A stretch of DNA of 28,682 bases from assembly GCA_900541985.1 (NCBI GenBank), contig UQLX01000030.1, positions 1-28,682 of the forward strand, read 5' to 3'. Positions 1 through 8,443 of the stretch are shown here, one piece after another. Source of the stretch: an uncultured Blautia sp. GTDB taxonomy: Bacteria; Bacillota; Clostridia; Lachnospirales; Lachnospiraceae. Every line of letters starts with the position of its first letter. The first letter of the stretch is position 1. The notes under the pieces were generated by a model. That model made no database searches and was not told the origin of the DNA. It worked only from the letters and a program-made list of their open reading frames with translations. The position numbers were made by a program, and so were the translations under genes.

Positions 1-82
1 ATACCTTCCGGCTTACACAGTTTCATTTATGGTGGTGCCAAGTGTGCGGGCATGGGAGTTTAGGGTGGTTTCGTTCGTGTGA

Positions 83-238
83 TTATGTGCAGTAATTTAT
101 TGAATTGCTATAAGATGAATGTGGAACATGCCAATGAAGAACTGAGACAGAAACAGGTTGGCAAACAGGATATGCATGATTAAAATATACGGCATAGAAA
201 TCCATAACCTTCTGCATATATTTCAATAGATTTTTCAT
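83..238 (-). CDS. small hypothetical protein, divergent from araC-type gene
   Basis: A 51-codon ORF starts MKNLLKYMQKVMDFYAVYF. The start is chosen because an AGGAGG-type Shine-Dalgarno site (plus-strand 244-250) sits 5-6 nt upstream. It lies divergently from the AraC regulator, with about 100 bp between the start codons, so it could be that regulator's target. I do not recognise a family. The second half is also open in the +1 frame, where it reads as a hydrophobic peptide (residues such as ILFANLFLSQFFIGMF). The gene may therefore carry a frameshift, or the ORF may be a remnant of a membrane protein. What I see is the ORF and its good ribosome binding site; function is unknown. Confidence 0.4.
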   Translation of the reverse strand: MKNLLKYMQKVMDFYAVYFNHAYPVCQPVSVSVLHWHVPHSSYSNSINYCT

Positions 239-339
239 AATGATCTCCTCCTGATTTCTGTATTGATTATAAGGGCAGGGAGGAGATTTTGCATGCCAGA
301 TCATAAAAAATGATGGACAAATATTGAAAGGAGAGCAAG

Positions 340-1134
340 ATGCATCCATCTTACGAGGAACAGAAAGAAAGATTCTGTTTTGTTCAGAAAGCATCACATC
401 ATGTTCCGCCCCACCTGCACAATGCCATAGAATTTGTTCATGTGATCAGAGGAGAACTGGAGCTGGGAATCGGATGCGAACTGTATCACATGGAAAAAGG
501 AGACTTTGCTGCTGTATTTCCGGATCTGATTCATCATTATCAGATATTTTCCGGAAAAGAGGGCATGGCCTGGTATTTATATGCTGCTCCGGAATTAAGC
601 GGTTCTCTTCTGGAAAAACTTCAGAAAAAATGCCCGGAGGATCCGGTGATCCCCAGGGCAAATTCACATTATGAGATACGGAATGCTTTTATCTGTCTCA
701 GCAAAGATAAAAACGTAAATGATATCACAGGTCAGGCCTATACACAGATTATTTTATACAGGTGTATCCAGGAATACCGGCTGACAGAGAAAGAAAACAT
801 AGGAAGTCACGACCTCATTTACGATACGATGTCGTATCTTTTTTCACATTTTCAGGAAGAACTTACTCTGGGCAGTGTGGCGGAAGCCCTTGGAGTAAAT
901 AAATATACCCTGTCTAAAGTATTTTCCGGAACCTTTCACACGAATTTTAATCAATATCTGAATGAAATCCGACTGAATTACGCGGCCTCTCTGCTGGAAA
1001 GTACCGACCGGACCATCACTGATATTTATCTGGAAGCAGGATTTGAAAGCCAGCGGACATTTAACCGGACGTTTCTTCACAAATATAACCGGACTCCAAG
1101 CGAATATCGAAAAATGTCAGTTTATCCCTTATAA
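340..1134 (+). CDS. AraC-family transcriptional regulator with N-terminal cupin
   Basis: A 264-aa cytoplasmic DNA-binding regulator. The N-terminal part (about residues 15-75) has the histidine-rich cupin pattern of AraC sensors (HLHNAIEFVHVIRG, then a MEKGD turn and FPDLIHHY), which usually binds a sugar or small metabolite. The C-terminal ~100 residues form the double helix-turn-helix of AraC/XylS proteins: SVAEALGVNKYTLSKVF in the first HTH, AGFESQRTFNRTF in the second, ending with the typical RTPSEYRK. The ATG at 340 follows a GGAGAG site. It is divergent from a small ORF and its 3' end overlaps convergent pyrC by 13 bp. The ligand cannot be deduced. The family assignment is secure; the target is unknown. 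Confidence 0.93.
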   Translation: MHPSYEEQKERFCFVQKASHHVPPHLHNAIEFVHVIRGELELGIGCELYHMEKGDFAAVFPDLIHHYQIFSGKEGMAWYLYAAPELSGSLLEKLQKKCPEDPVIPRANSHYEIRNAFICLSKDKNVNDITGQAYTQIILYRCIQEYRLTEKENIGSHDLIYDTMSYLFSHFQEELTLGSVAEALGVNKYTLSKVFSGTFHTNFNQYLNEIRLNYAASLLESTDRTITDIYLEAGFESQRTFNRTFLHKYNRTPSEYRKMSVYPL

Positions 1135-2384
1135 ACCACTTCTCCTCTGCAAATCGTGTAATGGATTTTTCCGTAAAGCTCTGCGCCTTTGAATGGTGTA
1201 TTGGAAGACTTGGAAAGGAAAGTGTCTGCAGTCCATTTTTCTTCCGGATCAAAGATCACCAGATCTGCAGGGGCATCCTTTTCAACAGAGCCGGAAGGGA
1301 GATGGTAAAGTGCAGCCGGATTCCAGGTCATTTTTTCCAGAAGCTCCATAAGTGTCAGATGACCAGGTTTTACAAGATTCGTAATACCAAGTCCAAGAGA
1401 GGTTTCCAGACCTGTGATGCCGCTGGGAGCTTCTGTAAACGGTCTGTTTTTTTCTTCTTCACTGTGAGGGGCATGATCTGTGGCGATCAGGTCGATAGTA
1501 CCGTCCTTCAGGCCTTCTATGATGGCAAGACGGTCCTTTTCGGTGCGGAGAGGCGGATTCATCTTGGCCAGAGTACCATAGGTGAGTACAGCGTCTTCTG
1601 TCAGTGTAAAATGGTGGGGGGTTGCTTCTGCGTGGATATCAGCTCCAAGGTTTTTTGCAAGGCGTACCAGCGCAACGGAGTTTCCGGAACTGATGTGCTG
1701 GATCACTACAGGAGCCTTGGTATGAAGAGCAAGCATACAGTCGCGGGCCACCATAACTTCTTCGGCAATGGAAGGAGAACCTTTGATCCCCAGTTTATGG
1801 GATACTTCTCCGGCATTGATTCCATTATTGGTGATAAAACTCTTATCTTCTTCATGAAGGCTGATGGGCATATTTAATTCTGCTGCTTTTTCCATAGCAC
1901 GACTGCAGAAAACAGCATCCAGAAGCGGGATTCCGTCATCGGTAAAACCACAGGCCCCGGCATCTTTCAGAGCATCAAAGTCATTCATGACCTCGCCCTT
2001 TAATCCCTGGGAAACCGCAGCTGTCTGGTAGATGCGTATGTTTTCCTTTTCTCCACGGGAAAGGACGTCCTTCAGTGTTTCCACAGAATCAACGACAGGC
2101 TTTGTATTGGCCATGCAGATGACTGAGGTCACACCGCCTTTTGCAGCTGCCAGAGCGCCTGTATGCAGATCTTCTTTATAGGTAAGTCCCGGATCCCGGA
2201 AATGGATATGGGTATCGATCAGGCCCGGTGCAACGGTAAGTCCGTTCAGATCAAGAACCGGTTCGTTTTCCAATGGGGCAAGCCCGGTACCAAGTTCCGA
2301 GATCCGCCCATCTGTGATACGGATGTCGCTGGCCTGTTCTGTACCTGTGCGAGGGTTTACAAGGAACCCGTTTTTTAATAACAT
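1122..2384 (-). CDS. pyrC: dihydroorotase (class I)
   Basis: A 420-aa zinc amidohydrolase that cyclises carbamoyl-aspartate to dihydroorotate, the third step of de novo pyrimidine synthesis. Metal ligands are visible: H59 and H61 in DTHIHFRDPG, D150 in GFTDDG, H177 in HEED, H230 in VIQHISSG, and catalytic/metal D303 in ATDHAPH. The length and the bridging Asp fit the Bacillus/Aquifex class I type rather than the short E. coli type. The start is set by AAAGGAGG about 8 nt upstream of the ATG. It stands alone here, without pyrB or carAB; no pyrimidine attenuator is seen in its short leader. Convergent with the AraC gene, with overlapping 3' ends. Confidence 0.96.
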   Translation of the reverse strand: MLLKNGFLVNPRTGTEQASDIRITDGRISELGTGLAPLENEPVLDLNGLTVAPGLIDTHIHFRDPGLTYKEDLHTGALAAAKGGVTSVICMANTKPVVDSVETLKDVLSRGEKENIRIYQTAAVSQGLKGEVMNDFDALKDAGACGFTDDGIPLLDAVFCSRAMEKAAELNMPISLHEEDKSFITNNGINAGEVSHKLGIKGSPSIAEEVMVARDCMLALHTKAPVVIQHISSGNSVALVRLAKNLGADIHAEATPHHFTLTEDAVLTYGTLAKMNPPLRTEKDRLAIIEGLKDGTIDLIATDHAPHSEEEKNRPFTEAPSGITGLETSLGLGITNLVKPGHLTLMELLEKMTWNPAALYHLPSGSVEKDAPADLVIFDPEEKWTADTFLSKSSNTPFKGAELYGKIHYTICRGEVVYKG

Positions 2385-2431
2385 AGAGAAGTCCTCCTTT
2401 GGGATTCATTTTTCTGATATCTTTCGACTTT

Positions 2432-2459
2432 ATTATAATATGTAAAAAAAATACATCAA
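2432..2459 (-). promoter_or_regulatory. candidate pyrC promoter
   Basis: On the minus strand, TTGATG (-35, plus-strand 2454-2459) is separated by 16 bp from a perfect TATAAT (-10, plus-strand 2432-2437), about 48 bp upstream of the pyrC start. The spacer contains a run of eight T. Seen by inspection; not tested. Confidence 0.6.
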
Positions 2460-2500
2460 GTATAAGCTGCAAAAAAGATAAAAAAATTATATTATTTTGC

Positions 2501-2529
2501 TTTACATATGCTGGGAAACATGCTAAAAT
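2501..2529 (+). promoter_or_regulatory. candidate rpsF operon promoter
   Basis: TTTACA (2501-2506), a 17-bp spacer and TAAAAT (2524-2529) form a near-consensus sigma-A promoter about 80 bp upstream of rpsF. It is divergent from the pyrC promoter. Confidence 0.65.
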
Positions 2530-2556
2530 AAGCAACTGTGTGATATATTTTCATAT

Positions 2557-2603
2557 CCTTGCTCTCTGACAGTACAGAGGGCCATAATGACCATAAGGAG
2601 GTA
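2557..2603 (+). promoter_or_regulatory. rpsF 5' leader with hairpin, possible S6:S18 autoregulatory site
   Basis: The leader can form a CTCTG/CAGAG hairpin (2564-2568 with 2575-2579). CCTT at 2557-2560 can pair with the AAGG of the rpsF ribosome binding site (2595-2598), closing a larger structure. Bacterial rpsF leaders are known to bind the S6:S18 complex for feedback control. I could not identify the diagnostic bulged CCG of that motif, so the regulatory role is inference. Confidence 0.25.
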
Positions 2604-2609
2604 AAAAGC

Positions 2610-2897
2610 ATGAACAAGTATGAGTTAGCATTAGTTGTGAGTGCCAAAGTTGAGGACGAAGTGCGTGATGCAGTAGTAGAGAAAGCAAAAGGCTACATTA
2701 CACGTTACAACGGCACAATCACAGAAGTTGAAGAATGGGGTAAGAAGAAATTAGCTTACGAAATTCAGAAAATGCATGAAGGCTTCTACTATTTCATTCA
2801 GTTTGAAGCAGACGCAGAGTGTCCGGCGGAAGTAGAAAGACATGTACGCATCATGGACAATGTATTAAGATTCTTAGTCGTTCGTAAAGACGCTTAA
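2610..2897 (+). CDS. rpsF: 30S ribosomal protein S6
   Basis: A 95-aa S6 protein that binds 16S rRNA as a heterodimer with S18 in the platform of the small subunit. The N-terminus MNKYELALVVSAKVEDE and the stretch WGKKKLAYEIQKMHEGFYYF are typical of S6. The start at 2610 is preferred over an upstream in-frame ATG because TAAGGAGG lies just upstream and the family begins at this Met. It is the first gene of rpsF-ssb-rpsR, so both S6:S18 partners are co-transcribed with the single-strand binding protein. Confidence 0.97.
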   Translation: MNKYELALVVSAKVEDEVRDAVVEKAKGYITRYNGTITEVEEWGKKKLAYEIQKMHEGFYYFIQFEADAECPAEVERHVRIMDNVLRFLVVRKDA

Positions 2898-2966
2898 TCT
2901 TCATACAGGTGGATTTTAGAAAGCACCATTAGAACCCGTTCACTTACTGAAAAGAGAGGTAGAAAA

Positions 2967-3422
2967 ATGAACAAAGTTATTTTAATGGGACGCTTAACAA
3001 GAGATCCTGAGGTTAGATATTCCGCAGGAGAAAATGCTCTGGCCATTGCCAGATACACTCTGGCAGTTGACAGGAGATTCCGTCGTGACGGAGAAGCAAC
3101 GGCTGATTTTATCAGTTGTGTGGTATTCGGACGCGGAGCAGAGTTTGCAGAAAAGTATTTCCACCAGGGAATCCGTATTGTGGTAAGTGGTCGTATCCAG
3201 ACCGGAAGCTATACCAACAGAGAAGGACAGAAGGTGTACACAACAGAAGTTGTGGTAGAAGAGCAGGAGTTTGCTGAGAGTAAGGCTGCAAGCGACAATT
3301 ATGCCGCTTCCCATCCGCAGCAGTCAAGCCCGGCTCCGTCTATGCCGGGTCCAAGTGCAGCAAGTGCCGATGGATTCATGAACATTCCTGATGGAATCGA
3401 CGAGGAACTGCCGTTTAACTGA
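2967..3422 (+). CDS. ssb: single-stranded DNA-binding protein
   Basis: A 151-aa SSB. Residues 1-105 form the OB fold (MNKVILMGRLTRDPEVRY at the start, ADFISCVVFGRGAEFAEKYF, GSYTNREGQKVYTTEVVVEE). A Ser/Pro/Ala-rich flexible linker follows, ending in the acidic tip DGIDEELPFN that recruits replication and repair partners. A GAGAGGT site precedes the ATG. It lies between rpsF and rpsR, the standard Firmicute arrangement that ties SSB supply to ribosomal protein expression. Confidence 0.97.
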   Translation: MNKVILMGRLTRDPEVRYSAGENALAIARYTLAVDRRFRRDGEATADFISCVVFGRGAEFAEKYFHQGIRIVVSGRIQTGSYTNREGQKVYTTEVVVEEQEFAESKAASDNYAASHPQQSSPAPSMPGPSAASADGFMNIPDGIDEELPFN

Positions 3423-3478
3423 AACAGTTGCAAATGACAGGGACGAAATCAAATTGAAAAAAATAGGAGGAAACTATC

Positions 3479-3742
3479 ATGGCTTACAATAGAGGCGAAA
3501 AACCGGACTCTCCCATGAAGAGAAGGGGCGGACGCAGAAGAAAAAAAGTTTGTGTATTCTGCGGTAAAGAGAATAATGAGATCGATTACAAGGATGTAGC
3601 AAAACTTAGAAAATATGTTTCTGAGAGAGGAAAAATCCTTCCGAGAAGAATCACAGGAAACTGTGCAAAACATCAGAGAGCTCTGACTGTTGCCATCAAG
3701 AGAGCACGTCACCTTTCCCTGATGCCATACGTTCAGGACTGA
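3479..3742 (+). CDS. rpsR: 30S ribosomal protein S18 (zinc-ribbon form)
   Basis: An 87-aa S18, partner of S6 on the 30S platform. A basic N-terminus (MKRRGGRRRKK) is followed by CVFC and then NCAKH, a C+ type cysteine/histidine set expected to hold zinc; many other bacteria have a zinc-free S18. The start follows AGGAGG with good spacing. It is the last gene of the operon and is followed directly by a strong terminator. Confidence 0.97.
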   Translation: MAYNRGEKPDSPMKRRGGRRRKKVCVFCGKENNEIDYKDVAKLRKYVSERGKILPRRITGNCAKHQRALTVAIKRARHLSLMPYVQD

Positions 3743-3753
3743 TCCGTAATCAG

Positions 3754-3790
3754 ATGCCGCTGTCATGAATTCTGTGACAGCGGCATTTTT
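3754..3790 (+). terminator. rho-independent terminator of rpsF-ssb-rpsR
   Basis: ATGCCGCTGTCA (3754-3765) pairs perfectly with TGACAGCGGCAT (3775-3786) across a 9-nt loop, followed by a run of T. Confidence 0.92.
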
Positions 3791-3861
3791 GGGTTAATTT
3801 GCATAAAGATGCATGTACATAGCTCTTTCTTTTAAATTATATGGTAATGTCAGTGAAAATC

Positions 3862-3870
3862 TGCTATAAT
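3862..3870 (+). promoter_or_regulatory. extended -10 promoter of gdpP operon
   Basis: TGCTATAAT is a perfect extended -10 element 58 bp upstream of gdpP. No convincing -35 is seen at 16-18 bp, as is common for extended -10 promoters. Confidence 0.55.
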
Positions 3871-3927
3871 AATGTTTGTTGAAGGAAACAGCAGCACGTT
3901 AATGTACAAGAAGAATGGTAATAAATT

Positions 3928-5982
3928 ATGGATGGTAAATTTAAATTAAAAGGACACCTGAAGCATCTGACACGATGGCCGCTGTATCTGACGGCTTTGC
4001 TGGCTGTAATGAATGTTATGGTTTACGCGATCAGCGTCAAGGCAGGGGTGATAGTAACCCTCGGCACACTGATCTATCTGGTGTGTGCAGCAGGCATTTT
4101 CTTTTATCACAGGCCACAGATGTTTAATGACCTTGTGGCATTTGCAAGTCAGTATGAATTTCTTGAAAAAAGGGTTCTGGAAGAGCTTGCTCTGCCTTAT
4201 GCCATCATGGATATGCATGGCAAACTGATCTGGTGCAACAGAGTTTTTGCAGAACTGACAGGCAGAGATCAGTTTTACAGGAAAAATATCAGTACCATCT
4301 TTCCTGAGATTACGGAGGATAAGCTTCCATCCTCAGAAGAAAAAGATATTACTGAGATCAGTACGCAGGCGGGGGAACGTATTTACAGGATTTCTATGCA
4401 GAGAGTTCTTCTGGGGGAGACAATGGTTCATTCAGAAGTTCTGGAAGGGATTTCTGAAAATACAAGTCTGATCGCCATGTATCTGTATGATGAAACAGAA
4501 CTGAGAGAGTATATCCAGGCAAACGAGGACAATAAGCTGGTTGTTGCACTTGCTTATCTTGACAATTATGAAGAAGCGCTTGAAAGTGTGGAGGATGTGC
4601 GCCGATCACTTCTGATCGCCCTTATTGACAGGAAGATCACGAAATATTTTTCCAATTATGACGGACTTGTGCGTAAACTGGAAAAGGACAAGTATTTCCT
4701 CATTATGAAACAGAGCTCTCTGGAAGCTCTGAAAGAACAGAAATTCCATATACTGGAGGAGGTAAAAACAGTCAATATCGGAAATGAAATGACTGTGACA
4801 CTCAGTATTGGTATAGGCTTAAATGCCTCCAGTTACCTGCAGAATTACGAATACTGCCGTATTGCCATTGAGATGGCTCTTGGACGGGGCGGTGATCAGG
4901 TAGTTATTAAAAACGGAGATAATATTTCCTACTATGGCGGCAAGGCTCAGCAGATGGAAAAAACGACCCGTGTGAAGGCTCGTGTGAAGGCTCAGGCTCT
5001 GAAAGAGTTTATGAGCACAAAGGAACGTGTTGTAGTCATGGGACATAAGATTACAGACGTAGATGCGCTGGGAGCTGCTATTGGTATTTACCGTGCAGGA
5101 AAGACTCTCGGAAAGCCGGTCCATATTGTGGTAAATGATCCGTCAACATCTATCCGGCCTCTGATAGCGGGATACCTGAATAATCCGGATTATGAACCCT
5201 CTATGTTCATTGACAGGGAGCAGGCTATGGAGCTTGTGGATAACAATACGGTGGTTGTTGTGGTGGATACAAACAAACCAAGCTACACCGAATGTCAGGA
5301 ACTGTTGTATATGACCAAAACGATCGTCGTACTGGATCATCACCGGAGAGGAAATGAGATCATCCAGAATGCAGTCCTTTCCTATGTGGAGCCTTATGCT
5401 TCTTCTACCTGTGAGATGGTAGCTGAGATTCTGCAGTATTTTTCAGATGATCTGAGATTACGGAATATAGAAGCGGATTGTATCTATGCCGGAATTATGA
5501 TCGATACCAATAACTTTATTACGAGAGCCGGTGTGCGTACCTTTGAGGCGGCAGCATTCCTGCGCCGGAGCGGTGCTGACATGACGAGAGTCCGCAAACT
5601 GCTCAGGGATAATATTGAGTCTTATAAGGCAAAGGCAGAGGCTGTCCGGTCGGCCGGTATATACAAGGAGTGCTTTGCAATTGCCAAGTGTCCAAGTGAA
5701 GGCCTGGAAAGTCCTACTGTGGTAGGAGCACAGGCGGCAAATGAGCTGTTGAATATTTCAGGAGTAAAGGCATCCTTTGTCCTGACTCCCTATAACAGTG
5801 AGGTGTATATCAGCGCCCGCGCCATTGACGAAGTCAATGTGCAGGTTATGATGGAAAAAATGGGCGGCGGCGGCCATATCAATATCGCCGGAGCTCAGGT
5901 AAAACGTCCCATTGACGAAGTGGAGGAAATGCTGAAACAGATTATTGACGAGATGTATCAGGAAGAAGAGGAATCAAAATGA
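3928..5982 (+). CDS. gdpP: c-di-AMP phosphodiesterase GdpP (DHH/DHHA1)
   Basis: A 684-aa membrane-bound enzyme that hydrolyses cyclic di-AMP to pApA, affecting potassium balance, cell-wall stress and beta-lactam tolerance in Firmicutes. Order: two membrane segments (about 15-65), a PAS-like domain (about 85-200), a degenerate GGDEF domain (RGGDQV in place of an active GGDEF), then the DHH and DHHA1 domains. Catalytic motifs are intact: GHKITDVDALG (G372-), VVVVDTNKPS, LDHHRRG (D470, H471, H472), MIDTNNF and GGGGH (646-650). It overlaps rplI by 4 bp (ATGA), so the two are translationally coupled. gdpP-rplI-dnaB is the conserved yybT-rplI-dnaC order of Bacillus. No sign of decay. Confidence 0.96.
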   Translation: MDGKFKLKGHLKHLTRWPLYLTALLAVMNVMVYAISVKAGVIVTLGTLIYLVCAAGIFFYHRPQMFNDLVAFASQYEFLEKRVLEELALPYAIMDMHGKLIWCNRVFAELTGRDQFYRKNISTIFPEITEDKLPSSEEKDITEISTQAGERIYRISMQRVLLGETMVHSEVLEGISENTSLIAMYLYDETELREYIQANEDNKLVVALAYLDNYEEALESVEDVRRSLLIALIDRKITKYFSNYDGLVRKLEKDKYFLIMKQSSLEALKEQKFHILEEVKTVNIGNEMTVTLSIGIGLNASSYLQNYEYCRIAIEMALGRGGDQVVIKNGDNISYYGGKAQQMEKTTRVKARVKAQALKEFMSTKERVVVMGHKITDVDALGAAIGIYRAGKTLGKPVHIVVNDPSTSIRPLIAGYLNNPDYEPSMFIDREQAMELVDNNTVVVVVDTNKPSYTECQELLYMTKTIVVLDHHRRGNEIIQNAVLSYVEPYASSTCEMVAEILQYFSDDLRLRNIEADCIYAGIMIDTNNFITRAGVRTFEAAAFLRRSGADMTRVRKLLRDNIESYKAKAEAVRSAGIYKECFAIAKCPSEGLESPTVVGAQAANELLNISGVKASFVLTPYNSEVYISARAIDEVNVQVMMEKMGGGGHINIAGAQVKRPIDEVEEMLKQIIDEMYQEEEESK

Positions 5983-6425
5983 GAGTAATTTTATTAGAAG
6001 ATGTAAAATCCCTTGGAAAAAAGGGACAGATTGTAAATGTAAGCGACGGCTATGCAAGAAATATGATCCTGCCAAAGAAACTGGGAGTTGAAGCAACACC
6101 GAAGAACCTGAACGACCTGAAGCTTCAGAAAGCAAACGAAGAAAAGGTGGCTCAGGAGAATCTTGATGCTGCCAGAGCGTTTGCAAAAGAGCTGGAATCC
6201 AAAGAAGTGATTCTTACTCTGAAGGTGGGGGAAGGCGGAAGAACCTTTGGCTCCGTATCTGCAAAGGAAATCTCCGAAGCTGCCAAAGCCCAGTTGAATC
6301 TGGAGCTTGACAAAAAGAAATTTCAGCTTGACGGACCGATCAGGACGCTTGGCGTTACCCAGGTTCCGGTAAAGCTTCATCCAAAAGTAACAGGCAGTCT
6401 GAAAGTCTGGATCAAGGAAGCATAA
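5979..6425 (+). CDS. rplI: 50S ribosomal protein L9
   Basis: A 148-aa L9, a two-domain protein of the large subunit that helps maintain reading frame. The N-terminal domain (MRVILLEDVKSLGKKGQIVN, VSDGYARNMILPKKLG) is joined by a long charged helix to the C-terminal rRNA-binding domain (GEGGRTFGSVSAKEI). The start overlaps the gdpP stop in ATGA, with GAGG a few bases upstream. It is second in gdpP-rplI-dnaB. Confidence 0.97.
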   Translation: MRVILLEDVKSLGKKGQIVNVSDGYARNMILPKKLGVEATPKNLNDLKLQKANEEKVAQENLDAARAFAKELESKEVILTLKVGEGGRTFGSVSAKEISEAAKAQLNLELDKKKFQLDGPIRTLGVTQVPVKLHPKVTGSLKVWIKEA

Positions 6426-6443
6426 GACGGAGGAACCGGAAAT

Positions 6444-7772
6444 ATGGAAGAATCACTGGTCAGGAGAATACTCCCCCACAGCATTGAGGCAGAACAGTCT
6501 GTGATCGGATCCATGCTCATGGACAGAGATGCGATCCTTGTGGCATCGGAAATTCTCACAAGTGATGATTTTTATCAAAATCAGTACGGAATCATTTTTG
6601 ATTCCATGGTAGAGCTGTGTAATGAAGGGCAGCCGGTAGATCTTATTACCCTTCAGAATCGTCTGAAGGAAAAAGATCTTCCTCCGGATATCAGCAGCAT
6701 GGAATACGTCAGGGAGCTTCTGGAAGCGGTTCCTACTTCTGCAAATGTGAAGTATTATGCAAATATTGTCAGTGAAAAGGCGCTTCTCCGCCGTCTGATC
6801 AAGGCAACGGAGGAGGTTGCAAATAATTGCTACCTGGAAAAAGAAAACACAGAGACTCTTTTGGAGGAAGCTGAAAAAAAACTGTTCAGTATTCTTCAGA
6901 GAAGCATCGGGGGCGATTATGTACCTATCCAGCAGGTTGTGCTGAATGCAATCAATAATATTGAAAAGGCATCTAAGCTGAAAGGCAGTGTAACAGGAAT
7001 TCCTACAGGATTTGTAGATCTGGATTACAAGACCTCGGGAATGCATCCTTCTGATCTTGTTCTGATCGCAGCACGACCTTCTATGGGAAAAACAGCATTT
7101 GTTCTGAATATCGCCCAGTATATGGCTTTTCGGAAAAATGTAACAGTTGCGATCTTCAGCCTTGAGATGTCAAAAGAGCAGCTGGTAAACCGACTCCTCG
7201 CCATGGAATCTCATGTGGATTCCCAGAATATGCGTACCGGTAATCTGAAAGATGAGGACTGGACGAAGCTGGTAGAAGGAGCGGATATCATCGGACGCTC
7301 CAACCTGATCATTGACGATACACCCGGAATCAGCATTGCAGAGATGCGTTCCAAATGCCGGAAATACAAGCTGGAGCACAATCTGGGGATTATTATGATC
7401 GACTATCTGCAGCTGATGAGCGGAAGTGGAAAAAGTGATTCCAGGCAACAGGAGATATCTGATATATCCCGTTCGCTGAAGGCTCTTGCCAGGGAACTTG
7501 AGGTTCCGGTAATCGCACTTTCTCAGCTTAGCCGTGCAGTGGAGCAGAGGCCGGATCACAGACCGATGCTTTCTGACCTTCGAGAATCAGGAGCAATTGA
7601 GCAGGATGCGGATGTGGTTATGTTTCTTTACAGAGATGATTATTATCATAAGGACACTGAAAAAAAGGACATTGCAGAGGTCATTATAGCAAAGCAGAGA
7701 AATGGCCCCATTGGAACCATAGAACTCGTATGGCTGCCAAGATATACCCAGTTTGTGAATATGAAGAAATAG
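6444..7772 (+). CDS. dnaB: replicative DNA helicase
   Basis: A 442-aa RecA-fold hexameric helicase that unwinds DNA ahead of the replisome (DnaC in Bacillus naming). The N-terminal domain (PHSIEAEQSVIGSMLMDRDA) is followed by a linker and the ATPase domain. Walker A is ARPSMGKT (210-217), with MIDYLQLM as the Walker B region, followed by ALSQLSRAVEQRPDHRP and SGAIEQDADVVMFLYR. No intein interrupts it. The start follows GGAGG and lies 18 bp after rplI. No clear terminator is seen after it; the next gene has its own promoter. Confidence 0.97.
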   Translation: MEESLVRRILPHSIEAEQSVIGSMLMDRDAILVASEILTSDDFYQNQYGIIFDSMVELCNEGQPVDLITLQNRLKEKDLPPDISSMEYVRELLEAVPTSANVKYYANIVSEKALLRRLIKATEEVANNCYLEKENTETLLEEAEKKLFSILQRSIGGDYVPIQQVVLNAINNIEKASKLKGSVTGIPTGFVDLDYKTSGMHPSDLVLIAARPSMGKTAFVLNIAQYMAFRKNVTVAIFSLEMSKEQLVNRLLAMESHVDSQNMRTGNLKDEDWTKLVEGADIIGRSNLIIDDTPGISIAEMRSKCRKYKLEHNLGIIMIDYLQLMSGSGKSDSRQQEISDISRSLKALARELEVPVIALSQLSRAVEQRPDHRPMLSDLRESGAIEQDADVVMFLYRDDYYHKDTEKKDIAEVIIAKQRNGPIGTIELVWLPRYTQFVNMKK

Positions 7773-7802
7773 TTGTCTGCAAATATTGTCGAACACTTTT
7801 TG

Positions 7803-7830
7803 TTGAAATCCTTCTATACTCTGCTATAAT
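7803..7830 (+). promoter_or_regulatory. promoter of merR-type gene
   Basis: TTGAAA (7803-7808), a 16-bp spacer and TATAAT (7825-7830), preceded by TG (extended -10). The -10 ends only 21 bp before the start codon, so the mRNA leader should be about 15 nt and consist mainly of the ribosome binding site. Confidence 0.65.
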
Positions 7831-7851
7831 TTGTTTCGTAGGAGGTGCGGC

Positions 7852-8388
7852 ATGGAGACAAGGTATACAGTCAGACAGGCAGCAGAAATGACAGGCATCA
7901 AGGCTTATGTCATGCGTTACTGGGAGGATGAGCTTGACCTTCGCATTCAGCGGAACGAACTTGGCCACCGATACTACACAGAATACGATATTCAGCTTTT
8001 TCTGAATATCAGAGAACTGAAGAAGAGAGGCTTGCAGCTGAGAGCAATCAGAGATCTGATTCCTCAGATCGCACACAGAGCTCCGGGTTCTGCAGAAAGT
8101 AAGATCAAACTTCTTGAAGGTGAGGTACAGGAGACAATTGCAGAAGAGGAAGCTGTCTGTGCTGCTGAAGTTGAGGCAGAAACACCAGTAGATCCCAAGA
8201 TTCTGGAATTTCAGTCTATTTTGGAGAGGCTGATCGCACAGGAGATACAGTCAAAGAATGAAGAAGAAGAGCGATATCGTTCGCTTGACATTGCAATCAG
8301 GAGACAGCAGCTTGCCAGAAGAGAATCGGCAGCGGCATTTATGGAAAAGAAATCCGGAAGAAGCATAAAAATACATAAGAACAGATAA
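7852..8388 (+). CDS. MerR-family transcriptional regulator
   Basis: A 178-aa protein with a typical N-terminal MerR winged HTH: YTVRQAAEMTGIKAYVMRYWEDE, then the wing HRYYTEYDIQLFLNIRELKKRG. A helical, acidic middle follows, then a basic C-terminal tail. There is no Cys cluster for metal sensing and no recognised drug-binding domain, so the signal is unknown. The start at 7852 is chosen because GGAGG lies 6-7 nt upstream; an in-frame TTG upstream overlaps the -10 region. A very short leader and its own promoter suggest an independently transcribed, possibly autoregulated gene. The function of such MerR-like proteins downstream of dnaB is not established. Confidence 0.85.
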   Translation: METRYTVRQAAEMTGIKAYVMRYWEDELDLRIQRNELGHRYYTEYDIQLFLNIRELKKRGLQLRAIRDLIPQIAHRAPGSAESKIKLLEGEVQETIAEEEAVCAAEVEAETPVDPKILEFQSILERLIAQEIQSKNEEEERYRSLDIAIRRQQLARRESAAAFMEKKSGRSIKIHKNR

Positions 8389-8391
8389 ATA

Positions 8392-8431
8392 AACAGAAAA
8401 GAGCTGTGGTAAAAGCCACAGCTCTTCTGTT
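8392..8431. terminator. bidirectional terminator between merR-type gene and ferredoxin
   Basis: GAGCTGTGG (8401-8409) pairs with CCACAGCTC (8416-8424). The stem extends with AACAGAA/TTCTGTT outside an AA bulge. It lies between convergent genes and can serve both strands. Confidence 0.85.
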
Positions 8432-8443
8432 TATTAATTGTGA

